Assembly (NCBI GenBank): GCA_964497615.1
Contig: CAZCEC010000030.1
Coordinates: 1 to 64,000, forward strand
DNA length: 64,000 bases
Direction: 5' to 3'
Source of the DNA: CAZCEC01 sp964497615
Lineage (GTDB): Bacteria; Chloroflexota; Anaerolineae; Anaerolineales; UBA6663
Position 1 is the first letter of the stretch, and each line of letters opens with the position of its first letter. A model generated the notes under the pieces. The model made no database searches. It was not told the DNA's origin and saw only the letters and a list, made by a program, of their open reading frames with translations. The translations under genes were made by a program, and so were the position numbers. Of this stretch, positions 42,209 to 51,189 are shown in pieces.

Positions 42209-44914
42209 TCATTTGGCCACCGCCTCGTTCAGCCTCACCAAAATCTCCGCCAACGCCCCCCCAAAGTCGCCATCCACCCGTTTCCACGTCGCCCCTTCCT
42301 GCTCGAACTCGAGTAGTTCAAAGTCGTCCCGCTCGATCGCCAGGTTGACGACTAGGTGCCGCCGGATCAGTCCCAGCCACTTCTCTTGGGCCGGGGTGAG
42401 CGACCGTTCGCCGAAAACACTCACGAGCGCCTTGTCCACGCGTTCTTCAGCCGAAAGCAGCGGGTCCGTCTCGTCGGCGGCGTGGTGGACGATGGAAATG
42501 ATATCGGCCAGGGCCGCGCCGTATGCCCGGCGTAGATTGTCCTCGGTGAAGCGCTCGGGCCGGGACGCCAGTTTAGAACGTAGCTCCTTCAGCGCCTCAG
42601 TGCTCCAGTCGCGCGGCCGTTCGAGCAGGATGCGGATGGCCGCCACCTGGGCCGGGTTGTTGCGCACAAACTGGCTAAACGCCGAGATGTAGTCGCCCGG
42701 CTTCAGCGTCCGCCCATCGGCCGTACGAATGGCCGCCTCCGACGTGACGGTATCTTGCGCCTCCAGGGCCACGATGAACTTGCTGTGAGCACGCGGATAC
42801 TTTTCCAAGAGCGCCAGGAAGCTCGGATCGCGGAGGATGCCCATGGTTCCAGCCCAGTCGCGGTCCAGTCGTGCCCCCAGGCCGCGTCCGAAACTCGCAA
42901 TGTCGCCGTCGGGCACAAACGCCTTCATCATCTCGCGGCCCTCGGCCGAGATGCCCTGGGCGATCCGCTGCATGCGTTTGGCCAGCACCCGAACGTTCGA
43001 GTCCTGGTCGTCGTTGGCGTAGATCGCCTCCACCACCTCGCGGATCGGCCGGGTCGGCTTGGCCGGCGGCTCCAGCGTGAACTCGCTCGCCTTGGCGAAG
43101 TATTCCAGCACCCCCACGGCGTCGAAGAGCGTGAACCCGTCTTTGTGGATTGCCGGGCATAGCCGCGTGCCGCGCCCGAGCATCTGCTCGAACAGGATGC
43201 GCGACTTGATCGGCCGCAGAAAGACAATCGCCTCGATGGCCGGGATGTCCACGCCCGTCGACAGCAGGTCCACCGTCACCACCACGCCCGGCTCCGGCCG
43301 GTTACGGAACTGGCGGATTTTCTGCAGCGGCCGATCCACGTTCGGTGCGCCGGTGATCTTCTGCACGAATTCGTCGCCCCGGCCCAGGGCCTCGCGGAAA
43401 AACGCGGTGAGCTGCTCGGCATGCGAACGATGCGCCAAGTCGTTGTGGGCGAACACCAGCGTCTTGGGGAAGTGGCCTTTCTCCTGTTCGTGCGCCAGCA
43501 GGTGTGTCACTACTTCTTCCACGATCTTGCGGTCGCGGTCGGGCGCCGTCCAATCTTGGGTCAACGTCTCGGGCGGGAGGTCGCGCTCATCCTCGACGAT
43601 GTCCAGCCGCAGTTGGCCGGTCTGCGTGTCCTTGAGTTGCACCTCCTCGCCTTCGCGCAGGAAGTGGCCCTTCAGCGTGATTTCAGAGTGGATCACCACC
43701 GGGTTGTAGCCCACCAGGTAGCCGTCGGCCTCGGCCCGCCGGATTCCGTACTCGTAGATGGGCTTGCCAAAATAGCTCGTGGTGTGGATGGCTGGCGTCG
43801 CCGTCAATCCGAGCTTGACGCAGTCGAAGTGGTCCAATACCTCGCGCCACTTGCTGTCTTCGGACGAGGTGTAGCCACGGTGGCACTCGTCGGCCACGAT
43901 CAAGTCGAAGGCGTGGATAGGAATGTCCAGCCGGTCGGCATCCAGCTCCTCATCGTTGTCGCCCCAGTCCGCGTTGTCGGGCCGCCCGAACAGGTTGATG
44001 CGCATGCGCTGGATGGTGCACACATACACGAAGGTGTGCTTGGGGCTCGGCCGCAGCAAGTATTCTGGGGGCAGCAGTTTGGGGTCGAAGTGCTCCGCGT
44101 CTGCTTCGTCTTCCAGGTCCTCGCGCTTAAAGCGCTGGCTGTAGACCTCGTAGATGCGGTCGAACTTCAGACCCGGCTCTGGCTCATAGGCGGCAAGGGC
44201 GCCCACCGCCTGGGCGGCCAAAGCGCGCCGATCCACCAGGAACAGCACCCGCCGGGCATAGCCCGCCTTCATCAGCCGGTACATCGACGCGATCATCATC
44301 CTCGTCTTGCCCGTGCCGGTCGCCATGGCCGCCAACGCCTGCCGCTTGCCGTTGCGCAGCGCATTCTCAATCGCGCCAATCGCCTCGCGCTGGTAATAGC
44401 GGTCAGGGTCTTCGATGGGGTGGGTGCGCAGCCACAGGTCGGCGCCGGCCCGCGAAGCATGGCCTTCGGGCAGGTCTTGCGCCAAGGCCTCGCGCAGCGC
44501 ATCTGGCGTGTGAAAGCGCTTGATTTCGCGGCCGGCCAGAAGCGTATCCCGCAGATCGCAGGTGAATATCAGCTCGCCATTGGTGCTGTAGACGAACGGT
44601 ATGGCAAAGCCTTGTGGGCCGTAGCGGGCAGAGCCACCGTCCAGGGAGCGGCTGTAGCGCTTCGCCTGTTCGATTACGTTGCGCGGGTCAACGCTGAGCT
44701 TCTTGGCCTCCACGTCCGCCACCGGCTGCCCGTCCAGGTGCAGCAGGTAATCTGCCGGACCGCTGTCGGTGGGGAACTCCTCCACGGCGTCGGCCGGCGT
44801 GCGGTCACCAGCCAGCCACCGGGCGTGCGAAACCACGCGCCAGCCGGCGGCAATCAGCGCCTTGTCGACGAGCTCCTTGCGTGTTGTGCGTTCGCTAATT
44901 CCGGTGGCTGACAT
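42209..44914 (-). CDS. hsdR: Type I restriction enzyme R subunit
   Basis: 901 residues. N-terminal nuclease domain: DYLLHLDGQPVADVEAKKL with Asp55 and E-x-K at 69-71. Superfamily 2 translocase: AAMATGTGKTRMM (about 195), DECHRGY box, SAT-like LTATP, then helicase C-terminal motifs (VVTVDLLSTGVDIPAIE, QMLGRGTRL), and a C-terminal EcoEI-type domain. The start at 44914 (MSATGISERTT) follows the usual HsdR N-terminus. It is the first gene of the defence operon, which runs leftward. Confidence 0.93.
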   Translation of the reverse strand: MSATGISERTTRKELVDKALIAAGWRVVSHARWLAGDRTPADAVEEFPTDSGPADYLLHLDGQPVADVEAKKLSVDPRNVIEQAKRYSRSLDGGSARYGPQGFAIPFVYSTNGELIFTCDLRDTLLAGREIKRFHTPDALREALAQDLPEGHASRAGADLWLRTHPIEDPDRYYQREAIGAIENALRNGKRQALAAMATGTGKTRMMIASMYRLMKAGYARRVLFLVDRRALAAQAVGALAAYEPEPGLKFDRIYEVYSQRFKREDLEDEADAEHFDPKLLPPEYLLRPSPKHTFVYVCTIQRMRINLFGRPDNADWGDNDEELDADRLDIPIHAFDLIVADECHRGYTSSEDSKWREVLDHFDCVKLGLTATPAIHTTSYFGKPIYEYGIRRAEADGYLVGYNPVVIHSEITLKGHFLREGEEVQLKDTQTGQLRLDIVEDERDLPPETLTQDWTAPDRDRKIVEEVVTHLLAHEQEKGHFPKTLVFAHNDLAHRSHAEQLTAFFREALGRGDEFVQKITGAPNVDRPLQKIRQFRNRPEPGVVVTVDLLSTGVDIPAIEAIVFLRPIKSRILFEQMLGRGTRLCPAIHKDGFTLFDAVGVLEYFAKASEFTLEPPAKPTRPIREVVEAIYANDDQDSNVRVLAKRMQRIAQGISAEGREMMKAFVPDGDIASFGRGLGARLDRDWAGTMGILRDPSFLALLEKYPRAHSKFIVALEAQDTVTSEAAIRTADGRTLKPGDYISAFSQFVRNNPAQVAAIRILLERPRDWSTEALKELRSKLASRPERFTEDNLRRAYGAALADIISIVHHAADETDPLLSAEERVDKALVSVFGERSLTPAQEKWLGLIRRHLVVNLAIERDDFELLEFEQEGATWKRVDGDFGGALAEILVRLNEAVAK

Positions 44915-45329
44915 TGCGACCCTGTGCAACCTACTGGCCTCGCTTGGCGAAGCTTGGCGAGCATACAGCTACTCGAAAGCGCACTAACGGCCCATATTCT
45001 CGAAATAACAACGGCCGCCCACGCTCAATGGCGCGAACGGCCGCAACTAACGTTGCCTCAGTTTCGCAGCCCCTCGCGTCAATCGCGCCTGCAAATAGCT
45101 CAGGGCCTGATTATAGCGGTGCTGCGCTTTTTCGCGAATGGAGCCGTGGCTTAGGGGCCGCCTTCCGACTTCGTCTCGCAAGCCGTCACTTGGCTTGCGC
45201 TATTCGGCGCATATTGCAACGAGCAGGATGGCGCTTACGCCCCCGCAGGCCGCGTGATACCTTACCAACAAAGCCATCTCTGCCACATTGATCACCGCGA
45301 GCGCGTGGTGCCGTGAAAGGACATATAGT
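44915..45329. other. Gene-free stretch between hsdR and methyltransferase gene
   Basis: 415 bases without a credible coding region. It must hold the divergent promoters of the RM operon and the methyltransferase gene. I see a 9-bp direct repeat AACGGCCGC (45010-45018, 45036-45044) and a perfect 8-bp hairpin, CGCAAGCC (45177-45184) and GGCTTGCG (45192-45199), with a 7-base loop. No clear -35/-10 pair stands out. Confidence 0.6.
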
Positions 45330-45989
45330 ATGGACACTCAATCGGGTTTCGCTTATGGGCTGTGGCCGCTCGTTATCATCAACGCCGCCATATTCATCAT
45401 CTTCGCCTTTAGCTTCACCAAGCCGCGTAGCGGCCGCGACTGGCGCTCATTTGGGGCGTTTGCTGCCTTTATGGTAGCGCTCTTCACGGAAATGTACGGC
45501 TTTCCGCTGACCATCTACCTGCTCTCTGGCTGGCTCAGCGCGCGGTTTCCGGGTCTGGACCTGCTCTCGCACGATAGCGGCCACCTGTTGCAGACCCTGC
45601 TCGGGATCAAGGGGGACGTGCATCTCACTCCCATTCACGGTATAAGCGAGGTCTTCATCGCCAGCGGCTTCATCATCCTTGGCGCCGCCTGGGATGTGCT
45701 CTACAGAGCCCAGCGTGCTCACGAGCTTGCCACCACCGGGCCATACGCTTATCTGCGCCACCCGCAGTATGTCGGCTTCTTTGCCATCTTGTTGGGCTTC
45801 CTCATTCAGTGGCCGACGCTCATCACGCTGGGCATGTTCCCAATCCTGGTGATCATGTATCTCCGCCTGGCCAAGCGCGAAGAACGAGACGCCCTGGCTG
45901 AGTTTGGCGAGGCCTATGCCCAGTACGCCGCTCGCACCCCGGCCTTCCTTCCACGCCGGCCGCGCGCCATGACTGAGGTAGTTGCCTAA
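45330..45989 (+). CDS. ICMT/PEMT-like membrane methyltransferase
   Basis: 219 residues with about five transmembrane helices and the family motif GPYAYLRHPQYVGF followed by KREERDALAEFGEAYAQYAAR, the SAM-binding and lipid-facing signature of isoprenylcysteine carboxyl methyltransferase-like enzymes. Bacterial members often occur in metal-resistance clusters, and a CopZ-like metallochaperone gene lies just downstream in opposite orientation. The substrate is unknown. A clear terminator follows at 46016. Confidence 0.82.
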   Translation: MDTQSGFAYGLWPLVIINAAIFIIFAFSFTKPRSGRDWRSFGAFAAFMVALFTEMYGFPLTIYLLSGWLSARFPGLDLLSHDSGHLLQTLLGIKGDVHLTPIHGISEVFIASGFIILGAAWDVLYRAQRAHELATTGPYAYLRHPQYVGFFAILLGFLIQWPTLITLGMFPILVIMYLRLAKREERDALAEFGEAYAQYAARTPAFLPRRPRAMTEVVA

Positions 45990-46015
45990 TCTGAAGCAGG
46001 CCGCAGGATGACCCG

Positions 46016-46071
46016 CACCGCCTCACTGGGTTGGAAGATGCAATACCCGCCCAGTGAGGCGGTGGCTTTTT
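46016..46071 (+). terminator. Rho-independent terminator after the methyltransferase gene
   Basis: Perfect 15-bp stem, CACCGCCTCACTGGG (46016-46030) and CCCAGTGAGGCGGTG (46050-46064), 19-base loop, followed by GCTTTTT. Confidence 0.85.
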
Positions 46072-46212
46072 AAATGCCCCACCATTGGCCCTAGCCTGGA
46101 TCGGACGCGACCTAAGTTGATTTCGGCCGCGCTGCTGGTTCCTATTTCCCGAATTTGTATTTCCAGCTGGCCTGCGCTGTACTCCGCCGGAGTGCGAACC
46201 CGCCGCGCGGGA

Positions 46213-46737
46213 TTAAGGCTGCCGCCTGTCGCCGACGTCCAACCTGGCGCGGTAGGCTTCTTCGAGTTGCTGGACCAGCGTTCGGACATTGCCCAGGCAG
46301 CAAGTTCCCTGGGGGTTGCGAATGTCACACGCACACTGTCCGGCCTGAATTCCCGCGCTGATTTGCGCGACCACCGTGCTGCTGCCCGTCCGCTCGATTT
46401 CGGCCCGAATACTTCCGACGGTGTGTTGAAAACAGTAGCAGACCGGCACGGCGTCCTCGGCCGCGTGCTTTTGATAGACGTATTCGCGCAGGTCTGGCTC
46501 TGCAAATAGCTGAACGCCATCTGCACTGTAATATACAGTTGGGCAATCGGGGGCCGGGCAGAAGCGGTAATTGATGTCGCGGATCTCAGTGAGCGGCCGG
46601 GCCAGCAGCGCTTTGAGGGTTAAGCTGTCGATGATCTTGCCAATCTGTCCATTGGTGGGGCAAGCGCCAGAGGGGATCGGCTGATGGGCATCGCTACTGA
46701 CATTATCGGCGTCGGTTAGGCAGCAGGATTTTGACAT
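46213..46737 (-). CDS. CopZ-like Fe-S cluster-binding metallochaperone
   Basis: 174 residues. The N-terminal zinc-ribbon-like part includes YRFCPAPDCPTVYYSADG, and the C-terminal BFD-like [2Fe-2S] part has VCYCFQHTVGSI and GQCACDIRNPQGTCCLGNV. This matches the N-terminal half of archaeal CopZ and the family annotated as iron-sulfur cluster-binding metallochaperones, found near copper or mercury resistance genes. No P-type ATPase or HMA domain is present here, so it may be a remnant of a larger metal cassette. The start at 46737 (MSKSCC) is preferred. Confidence 0.75.
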   Translation of the reverse strand: MSKSCCLTDADNVSSDAHQPIPSGACPTNGQIGKIIDSLTLKALLARPLTEIRDINYRFCPAPDCPTVYYSADGVQLFAEPDLREYVYQKHAAEDAVPVCYCFQHTVGSIRAEIERTGSSTVVAQISAGIQAGQCACDIRNPQGTCCLGNVRTLVQQLEEAYRARLDVGDRRQP

Positions 46738-47111
46738 AATGTACTCCGCCGTTCGCATAGCCTGTCGATGACCTAGCGACAGGTACCTCGTCACCGCTCC
46801 TGCAGAATTATAGCTCCACGTCGCGGAGGCGGCCTGACGGTGTGGGTGATGGCTGGATCCGAACCTGATGATCGAGCGGGCTCGTTTTCAGATACAAACA
46901 ACAGCGACCACTGCCGCGCTCTTTGCCGCGAATACCGCAAACCCAAGACCAATCATTGCTTGGCAACTCAATCCCCCGAATAGGACGCTACAGTTTGGCA
47001 GGTGCCGTGAGGAGACAATGAGGATTCCCGACTCCGTGGACGTGCTATACCCAATGGCAGGATTGAAGCTGGTCAAAGTCTATGGCCAGTGAACCATGCT
47101 AGGAGAGCCCG
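46738..47111. other. Gene-free stretch before the excisionase-like gene
   Basis: 374 bases with no convincing gene. It should hold the leftward promoter of the metallochaperone gene and the rightward promoter of the excisionase-like gene; I could not pick out reliable hexamers. A short open frame at 46868-47092 has no recognisable features. Confidence 0.5.
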
Positions 47112-47297
47112 ATGAGCGATCCAGTCCTGACCATTCCCGAAGTCGCCCGCTATCTCAAGTTGTCCAAATCGAAGGTGTATTACCTCGTCCAGCAGCGCAA
47201 GATTCCGCACATCAAAATCGGCCGGAACGTCCGGGTGCGGGAGCGGGATATTCAGCTGTGGCTGGAAGCCAATAGCATCACGGCTCCAAAACAATAG
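47112..47297 (+). CDS. Excisionase/MerR-type HTH DNA-binding protein
   Basis: 61 residues: LTIPEVARYLKLSKSKVYYL, then KIPHIKIGRNVRVRERDIQLW, the classic excisionase-family winged helix (DNA-binding domain of Xis/MerR type). Ribosome site AGGAGAG lies five bases upstream. It stands about 190 bases from the 3' end of a tRNA gene, where integrated elements usually end, but no integrase gene is in the window. It may be an orphan of an older element or a general regulator; small proteins of this type are common. Confidence 0.8.
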   Translation: MSDPVLTIPEVARYLKLSKSKVYYLVQQRKIPHIKIGRNVRVRERDIQLWLEANSITAPKQ

Positions 47298-47319
47298 CTG
47301 TCCCGATTCCCCCAAACGA

Positions 47320-47359
47320 CCCAAAAACACCTCCCTGCAAATAGGGAGGTGTTTTTGGG
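47320..47359. terminator. Perfect 17-bp terminator hairpin
   Basis: CCCAAAAACACCTCCCT (47320-47336) pairs fully with AGGGAGGTGTTTTTGGG (47343-47359) around a 6-base loop. The T and A runs within the stem would allow termination in both directions. It follows the excisionase-like gene by 22 bases. Confidence 0.85.
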
Positions 47360-47420
47360 TTGGTGCGAACATGGATCGGCTACTGGAGCCTTTGCCAGTT
47401 TCAGTCGTGGCCCGGTCTGA

Positions 47421-47442
47421 TTGATGTCATTTTGATGTCATT
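47421..47442. repeat. 11-bp perfect tandem repeat near tRNA-Arg
   Basis: TTGATGTCATT occurs twice without spacing (47421-47431, 47432-47442), 50 bases from the tRNA-Arg 3' end. It could be a recombinase arm site or chance. Confidence 0.45.
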
Positions 47443-47449
47443 GGAACAA

Positions 47450-47484
47450 AAAACAAGCCCTTCATTTCTGAAAGGGCTTGTTTT
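47450..47484 (-). terminator. Terminator of the tRNA-Arg transcript
   Basis: AAAACAAGCCCTT (47450-47462) pairs with AAGGGCTTGTTTT (47472-47484), 13 bp. Read leftward, it lies just after the tRNA 3' end and ends in a T run. Confidence 0.8.
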
Positions 47485-47489
47485 CCTGT

Positions 47490-47562
47490 GCGGCTAGAGG
47501 GACTCGAACCCCCGGCCTTTTGGTCCGCAACCAAACGCTCTAATCCACTGAGCTATAGCCGC
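47490..47562 (-). tRNA. tRNA-Arg (anticodon GCG)
   Basis: 73 nt cloverleaf: acceptor GCGGCTA/TAGCCGC, D stem GCTC/GAGC, anticodon stem TTTGG/CCAAA with loop TTGCGGA (anticodon GCG, codon CGC), and T arm with TTCGAGT. No CCA is encoded. Most bacteria read CGN with an A34 (inosine) tRNA, so GCG is less common. Confidence 0.93.
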
Positions 47563-47574
47563 ATACTCAATTGT

Positions 47575-47639
47575 GAAGGATGAAGGCGGAAGGATGAAGT
47601 GTGACGAATGACCGCGCAGCGGTTCATCCTTCATCCTTC
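47575..47639. repeat. Inverted repeat of AAGGATGA units between tRNA genes
   Basis: GAAGGATGAAGG (47575-47586) and GGAAGGATGAAG (47588-47599) face TTCATCCTTCATCCTTC (47623-47639) across a small hairpin (ACCGC/GCGGT). The unit is low in complexity and looks like a dispersed palindromic element. Confidence 0.6.
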
Positions 47640-47658
47640 GTAATTCGTCCCTTGCAGG

Positions 47659-47753
47659 CGGGGAGGCAGGGATTTGAACCCTGGGTACAAGGTTGAAGCC
47701 CCGTACAAGCACTTAGCAGGCGCTCCCGATCGACCATACTCCGGCACCTCCCC
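47659..47753 (-). tRNA. tRNA-Ser (anticodon GCT)
   Basis: 95 nt with a long variable arm, as expected for a class II tRNA. Acceptor GGGGAGG/CCTCCCC, anticodon stem AGCGC/GTGCT with loop CTGCTAA (anticodon GCT), T stem CAGGG/CCCTG with loop TTCAAAT. Confidence 0.93.
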
Positions 47754-47809
47754 GGTTGTGCACGGCCCCGCGCTGCCCCACCGGGCGGCCCGCTTGGCCG
47801 AGTTGTTAA

Positions 47810-47901
<92 letters not shown>

Positions 47902-47992
47902 CAGGGGACGTCTCTCCCGAGTTCCGTCATTCTACCATGCCAGCCGATTTCCGGTCAACGTCAACTCGTCGACCCGTTGACGCGTTCACCCA

Positions 47993-49645
47993 TCACCACC
48001 CCAGCGCGCACCCGTCCGCCCGCGGGTCGCTCCCCCCCCACAGCACCCCGTCCGGCTCCCGCCGGATGATCTGCCCGCGCCCAAATCCGGCCCGCCCATA
48101 CCCCTCCACCCCCGGCCGCAGCGGATGCCCGCGCGCCGCCAGCCCCTCCACCAACGCCCCCGGCAGCCCCGCCTCCAGCGACACCTGCCCCCCCGCCGTA
48201 CCCGAGTCAATGCAGAAACGCGGCCGGTCCAGCGCCGCCTGCGGGTCCAGCCCATCGTCCACCTGCGCCACCACCACCTGCATATGCCCCTGCGGCTGCA
48301 TAAACCCGCCCATCACCCCAAACGGACCGAAAAGCGAACCATCCCGCTCTCGCGTCAGCAGGCCTGGAATGATCGTGTGATACGGGCGCTTGCCCGGCGC
48401 TAGCACGTTCGGATGCCCCGCCTCCAGCGAAAAGTTATGCCCCCGGTTCTGCAGCGTGAAGCCCCAGGAACCGGCCCCATCGTGCGGCACCAGCCCCGTC
48501 CCAAACCCCATATAGTTGCTGTTAATGAACGAACACGCATTCCCCCGTCCATCCACCGCACAGAAGTACACCGTCCCCGACGACCACACCGGCGCCCCCG
48601 CCCGCGCATCCAGCGACGCCCGCGCCGGGTCCACTAACTTCCGCCGCCCCGCCGCATACTCCTTCGCCAATAACCCTGTAATGGGCACCGGCACGGCCCG
48701 CGGATCGGCAATATACGCCCGCGCATCCGCGAACCCCAGCCGCATGGCCTCGATCATCAAATGCCAGCGGTCCACCCCCAACGGGTCCATCCCCGCCAGG
48801 TCAAACCCCTCCAGCACGTTCAGCGCCAACAGCGCTGCCAGCCCCTGCCCGTTGGGCGGGCACTCCCACACCCGCAGCCCCCGGTAGCTCACCGAGATCG
48901 GCTCATCCCAAGTGGATTCGTGCGCGGCCAGGTCATCCGCCGTCATCACCCCGCCCGCTGCCTGCACCGTCCGCGCCACTGCCTCGGCAATCGCGCCTCG
49001 GTAGTAGGCCTCCTGGCCCCCTTCCGCCACCGCCCGCAGCGTCCGCGCCAGCCCCAGGTTCCGGAAGATCTCGCCCGGCCGCGGCCCGCGCCCCCCAATC
49101 GTCAGCGCCTGCCCGCCCGCTGCCGTGCGCAGTTGGTTCTCTGCCCCGCGCCCCCAAAAATACGCCGTCAGTGGCGCCACCGGGAAGCCCTCCTCCGCCA
49201 GCGCAATCGCCGGCGCCAGAATCGTCCCCAGCGGCATCGAGCCGTGCCGCTTGATCAGGTCGCACCACCCGGCGCACGCCCCCGGCACGGTCACCGTGTG
49301 TGCATGGTAGGGCGGCATCTGTCCATCCCGGATCAGCCCCTGCCGCGCCACGAGGTCCAGGCTCAACCCGGCTGGCGCCCGCCCCGAGCCATTCAGCGCC
49401 GTCACCTGCCCGCTGGCCGCCTCATAGAACAGGGCAAAGCAATCTCCGCCAATGCCAGTGGAGGTCGGTTCGGTCACGTTCAGGGCCGCCGCCATGCCCA
49501 CTGCCGCGTCGGCGGCGTTGCCACCCTGCATTAATAAGGAAAGGCCCGCCTGCGTGGCCAGCGGCTGGCTGGCGGCCGCCATCCCCCGCCGCGCCACGAC
49601 GGGAGAGCGATAGGACCGGAATTGGGGTTCTCTGGGGGTCAACAT
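47993..49645 (-). CDS. ggt: Gamma-glutamyltransferase family protein
   Basis: 550 residues, Ntn-hydrolase of the GGT family. Conserved features are GGNAADAAVGMAAALNVTEP (large subunit), the likely self-cleavage site before Thr in SSGTVYFCAVDGRGNACSFI, and the small-subunit sequence NYMGFGTGLV. GGT cleaves glutathione and gamma-glutamyl peptides. No signal peptide is visible at the chosen ATG (49645), so it may be cytoplasmic. It stands alone upstream of the liv operon and diverges from it. Third positions are nearly all G or C, unlike the element genes to the left. Confidence 0.88.
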   Translation of the reverse strand: MLTPREPQFRSYRSPVVARRGMAAASQPLATQAGLSLLMQGGNAADAAVGMAAALNVTEPTSTGIGGDCFALFYEAASGQVTALNGSGRAPAGLSLDLVARQGLIRDGQMPPYHAHTVTVPGACAGWCDLIKRHGSMPLGTILAPAIALAEEGFPVAPLTAYFWGRGAENQLRTAAGGQALTIGGRGPRPGEIFRNLGLARTLRAVAEGGQEAYYRGAIAEAVARTVQAAGGVMTADDLAAHESTWDEPISVSYRGLRVWECPPNGQGLAALLALNVLEGFDLAGMDPLGVDRWHLMIEAMRLGFADARAYIADPRAVPVPITGLLAKEYAAGRRKLVDPARASLDARAGAPVWSSGTVYFCAVDGRGNACSFINSNYMGFGTGLVPHDGAGSWGFTLQNRGHNFSLEAGHPNVLAPGKRPYHTIIPGLLTRERDGSLFGPFGVMGGFMQPQGHMQVVVAQVDDGLDPQAALDRPRFCIDSGTAGGQVSLEAGLPGALVEGLAARGHPLRPGVEGYGRAGFGRGQIIRREPDGVLWGGSDPRADGCALGW

Positions 49646-49753
49646 GACCGGCAGTGTAAGCCGCAACCTGCCAATTGGTCAACCGGCCCCCGCCGTGCGG
49701 CCGCCCTTCCAACCCCGATTCGGGCCTTCTGGGCCGCGATTTCGCTTTGCCAC

Positions 49754-49782
49754 TTGCCTTTTTAACCCGACCTGACGATAAT
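49754..49782 (+). promoter_or_regulatory. Candidate promoter of the liv operon
   Basis: TTGCCT (49754-49759), 17-bp spacer, GATAAT (49777-49782). It gives a leader of about 130 nt before livK containing the palindrome GCAAATTTGC. No known riboswitch is recognised. Confidence 0.5.
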
Positions 49783-49914
49783 CTAGCAAATTTGCGCCTG
49801 CCGGTGTTTCCGGAGCGCTCACCGACCTTGCCACGAAAGGAGGCGATCTCTTCAGTCCAATATACAACCTCGCTTTCCAACCGCTAATTCGAAGGGTATT
49901 TCTTGGAGGAGACA

Positions 49915-51147
49915 ATGTCCAAACGCAAGTTAGCTGTTGTATCGTTGCTGGCGATCGCCAGCCTTTTGCTGGGCGCCTGCCAGCCCGCCGGCTCCGGCGC
50001 GCCCGAAGACGAGTTGGGCGTCATCACCATCCCGCCCGGCGAGCCCATCCACATCGCCTATTGGGGCGTGCTCTCCGGCGCCGATGCCACCCTGGGTGAA
50101 GACTCCAAGCGCGGCGTCGAGATCGCCATCGACGACAAGGGCGGCCAGCTCCTAGGCCGCAATATCAGCCTGACCACGGAAGACGGCCAGTGCACGCCCG
50201 AAGGCGGCGCCACCGCTGCCCAGAAGATGGCGGCCGATACCACCCTGGTGGCCCTCATCGGCTCGGCCTGCTCCGATGAGACCGTGGGCGGCATCGCTGC
50301 CCTCACGAACGCCGGCCTGACCACCATCTCGCCCTCGAACACCCGCCCGTCCCTCACCGATCCCGGCCGCGGCGCGGAGTTCGCTGGTTATCTGCGCACC
50401 GCCCACAGCGATGCCTTCCAGGGCAAGGCCGTGGCCGAGTTTGTCTACAATGAACTGGGTCTGCGCAACGCCGCCACCATCCACGACGGCAGCGCCTATG
50501 CCGAGGCCCTCCAGCAAGTGTTCGCCGACGAGTTCACCGCCCTGGGCGGCACCATCACCATCCAGGAAGCCGTGTCCAAGGGCCAGACCGACATGGGCCC
50601 GGTGCTCACCCGTGTGGCGGCCACCAACCCCGAAGTGATCTACTTCCCGATCTTCGTGGCCGAAGGCGGCTTCATCGCCGCCCAGGCGCACGATACCTCC
50701 GGTCTGGAGAACGTGGTTCTGATCGGCTCGGACGGCATGTTCTCGCCTGACTTCATTACCGCCGCCGGTCCGGCCGCCGAAGGCATGTACCTGTCCAGCC
50801 CGAACTTCTCCGCTTTCCAGGCCGGCTACGCCGACTTCGTCACCAAGCACGAGGCTAAGTATGGCGGCGGCACCTTGAGCGCCTTCCATGCCCACGCCTA
50901 CGATGCGGCCAACATCATCTTCGCCGCGATCGAAGAAGTTGCCGTCACCGGCTCCGATGGCACCATCTACATCGGCAAGAAGGCCCTGCGCGACGCCATC
51001 TACGCCACGGCCAACTTCCAGGGCCTCACGGGCGTGCTCTCCTGCAGCGCCTCCGGCGACTGCGGCGCGCCCCTGATCGCCGTCTACCAGGTCACCGCCC
51101 GCGAAACCGGCGGCGAGTGGCCGCCTGCGGCGCCCGTCTGGCCGTAG
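49915..51147 (+). CDS. livK: Branched-chain amino acid-type ABC substrate-binding protein
   Basis: 410 residues. The lipoprotein signal ends LLLGAC with Cys22. The periplasmic-binding type 1 fold shows IHIAYWGVLSGADATLGEDSKRG, LVALIGSACSDETVGGIAAL and LTTISPSNTRPSLTD. These proteins capture Leu/Ile/Val or related amides for import. Ribosome site GGAGGA lies four bases before ATG. It is the first gene of a livKHMGF operon; a strong hairpin separates it from livH, as is usual for highly expressed binding proteins. Confidence 0.9.
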   Translation: MSKRKLAVVSLLAIASLLLGACQPAGSGAPEDELGVITIPPGEPIHIAYWGVLSGADATLGEDSKRGVEIAIDDKGGQLLGRNISLTTEDGQCTPEGGATAAQKMAADTTLVALIGSACSDETVGGIAALTNAGLTTISPSNTRPSLTDPGRGAEFAGYLRTAHSDAFQGKAVAEFVYNELGLRNAATIHDGSAYAEALQQVFADEFTALGGTITIQEAVSKGQTDMGPVLTRVAATNPEVIYFPIFVAEGGFIAAQAHDTSGLENVVLIGSDGMFSPDFITAAGPAAEGMYLSSPNFSAFQAGYADFVTKHEAKYGGGTLSAFHAHAYDAANIIFAAIEEVAVTGSDGTIYIGKKALRDAIYATANFQGLTGVLSCSASGDCGAPLIAVYQVTARETGGEWPPAAPVWP

Positions 51148-51189
51148 ACCCTGTGTCCGGCAGCCTGGTCTGACCGGTCCGTCCTTCTG

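Noticed and set aside
43421..44911. 496-codon plus-strand open frame opposite hsdR
   Set aside because: No motif, while hsdR on the other strand has complete nuclease and helicase motifs.
46868..47092. Possible 74-residue gene before the excisionase-like gene
   Set aside because: No ribosome site, no recognisable features and unremarkable composition.
47490..47562. Duplicate of the tRNA-Arg 3' end as an attachment site elsewhere in the window
   Set aside because: I could not find a second copy of the tRNA 3' sequence left of the gene, so no attL/attR pair can be called.
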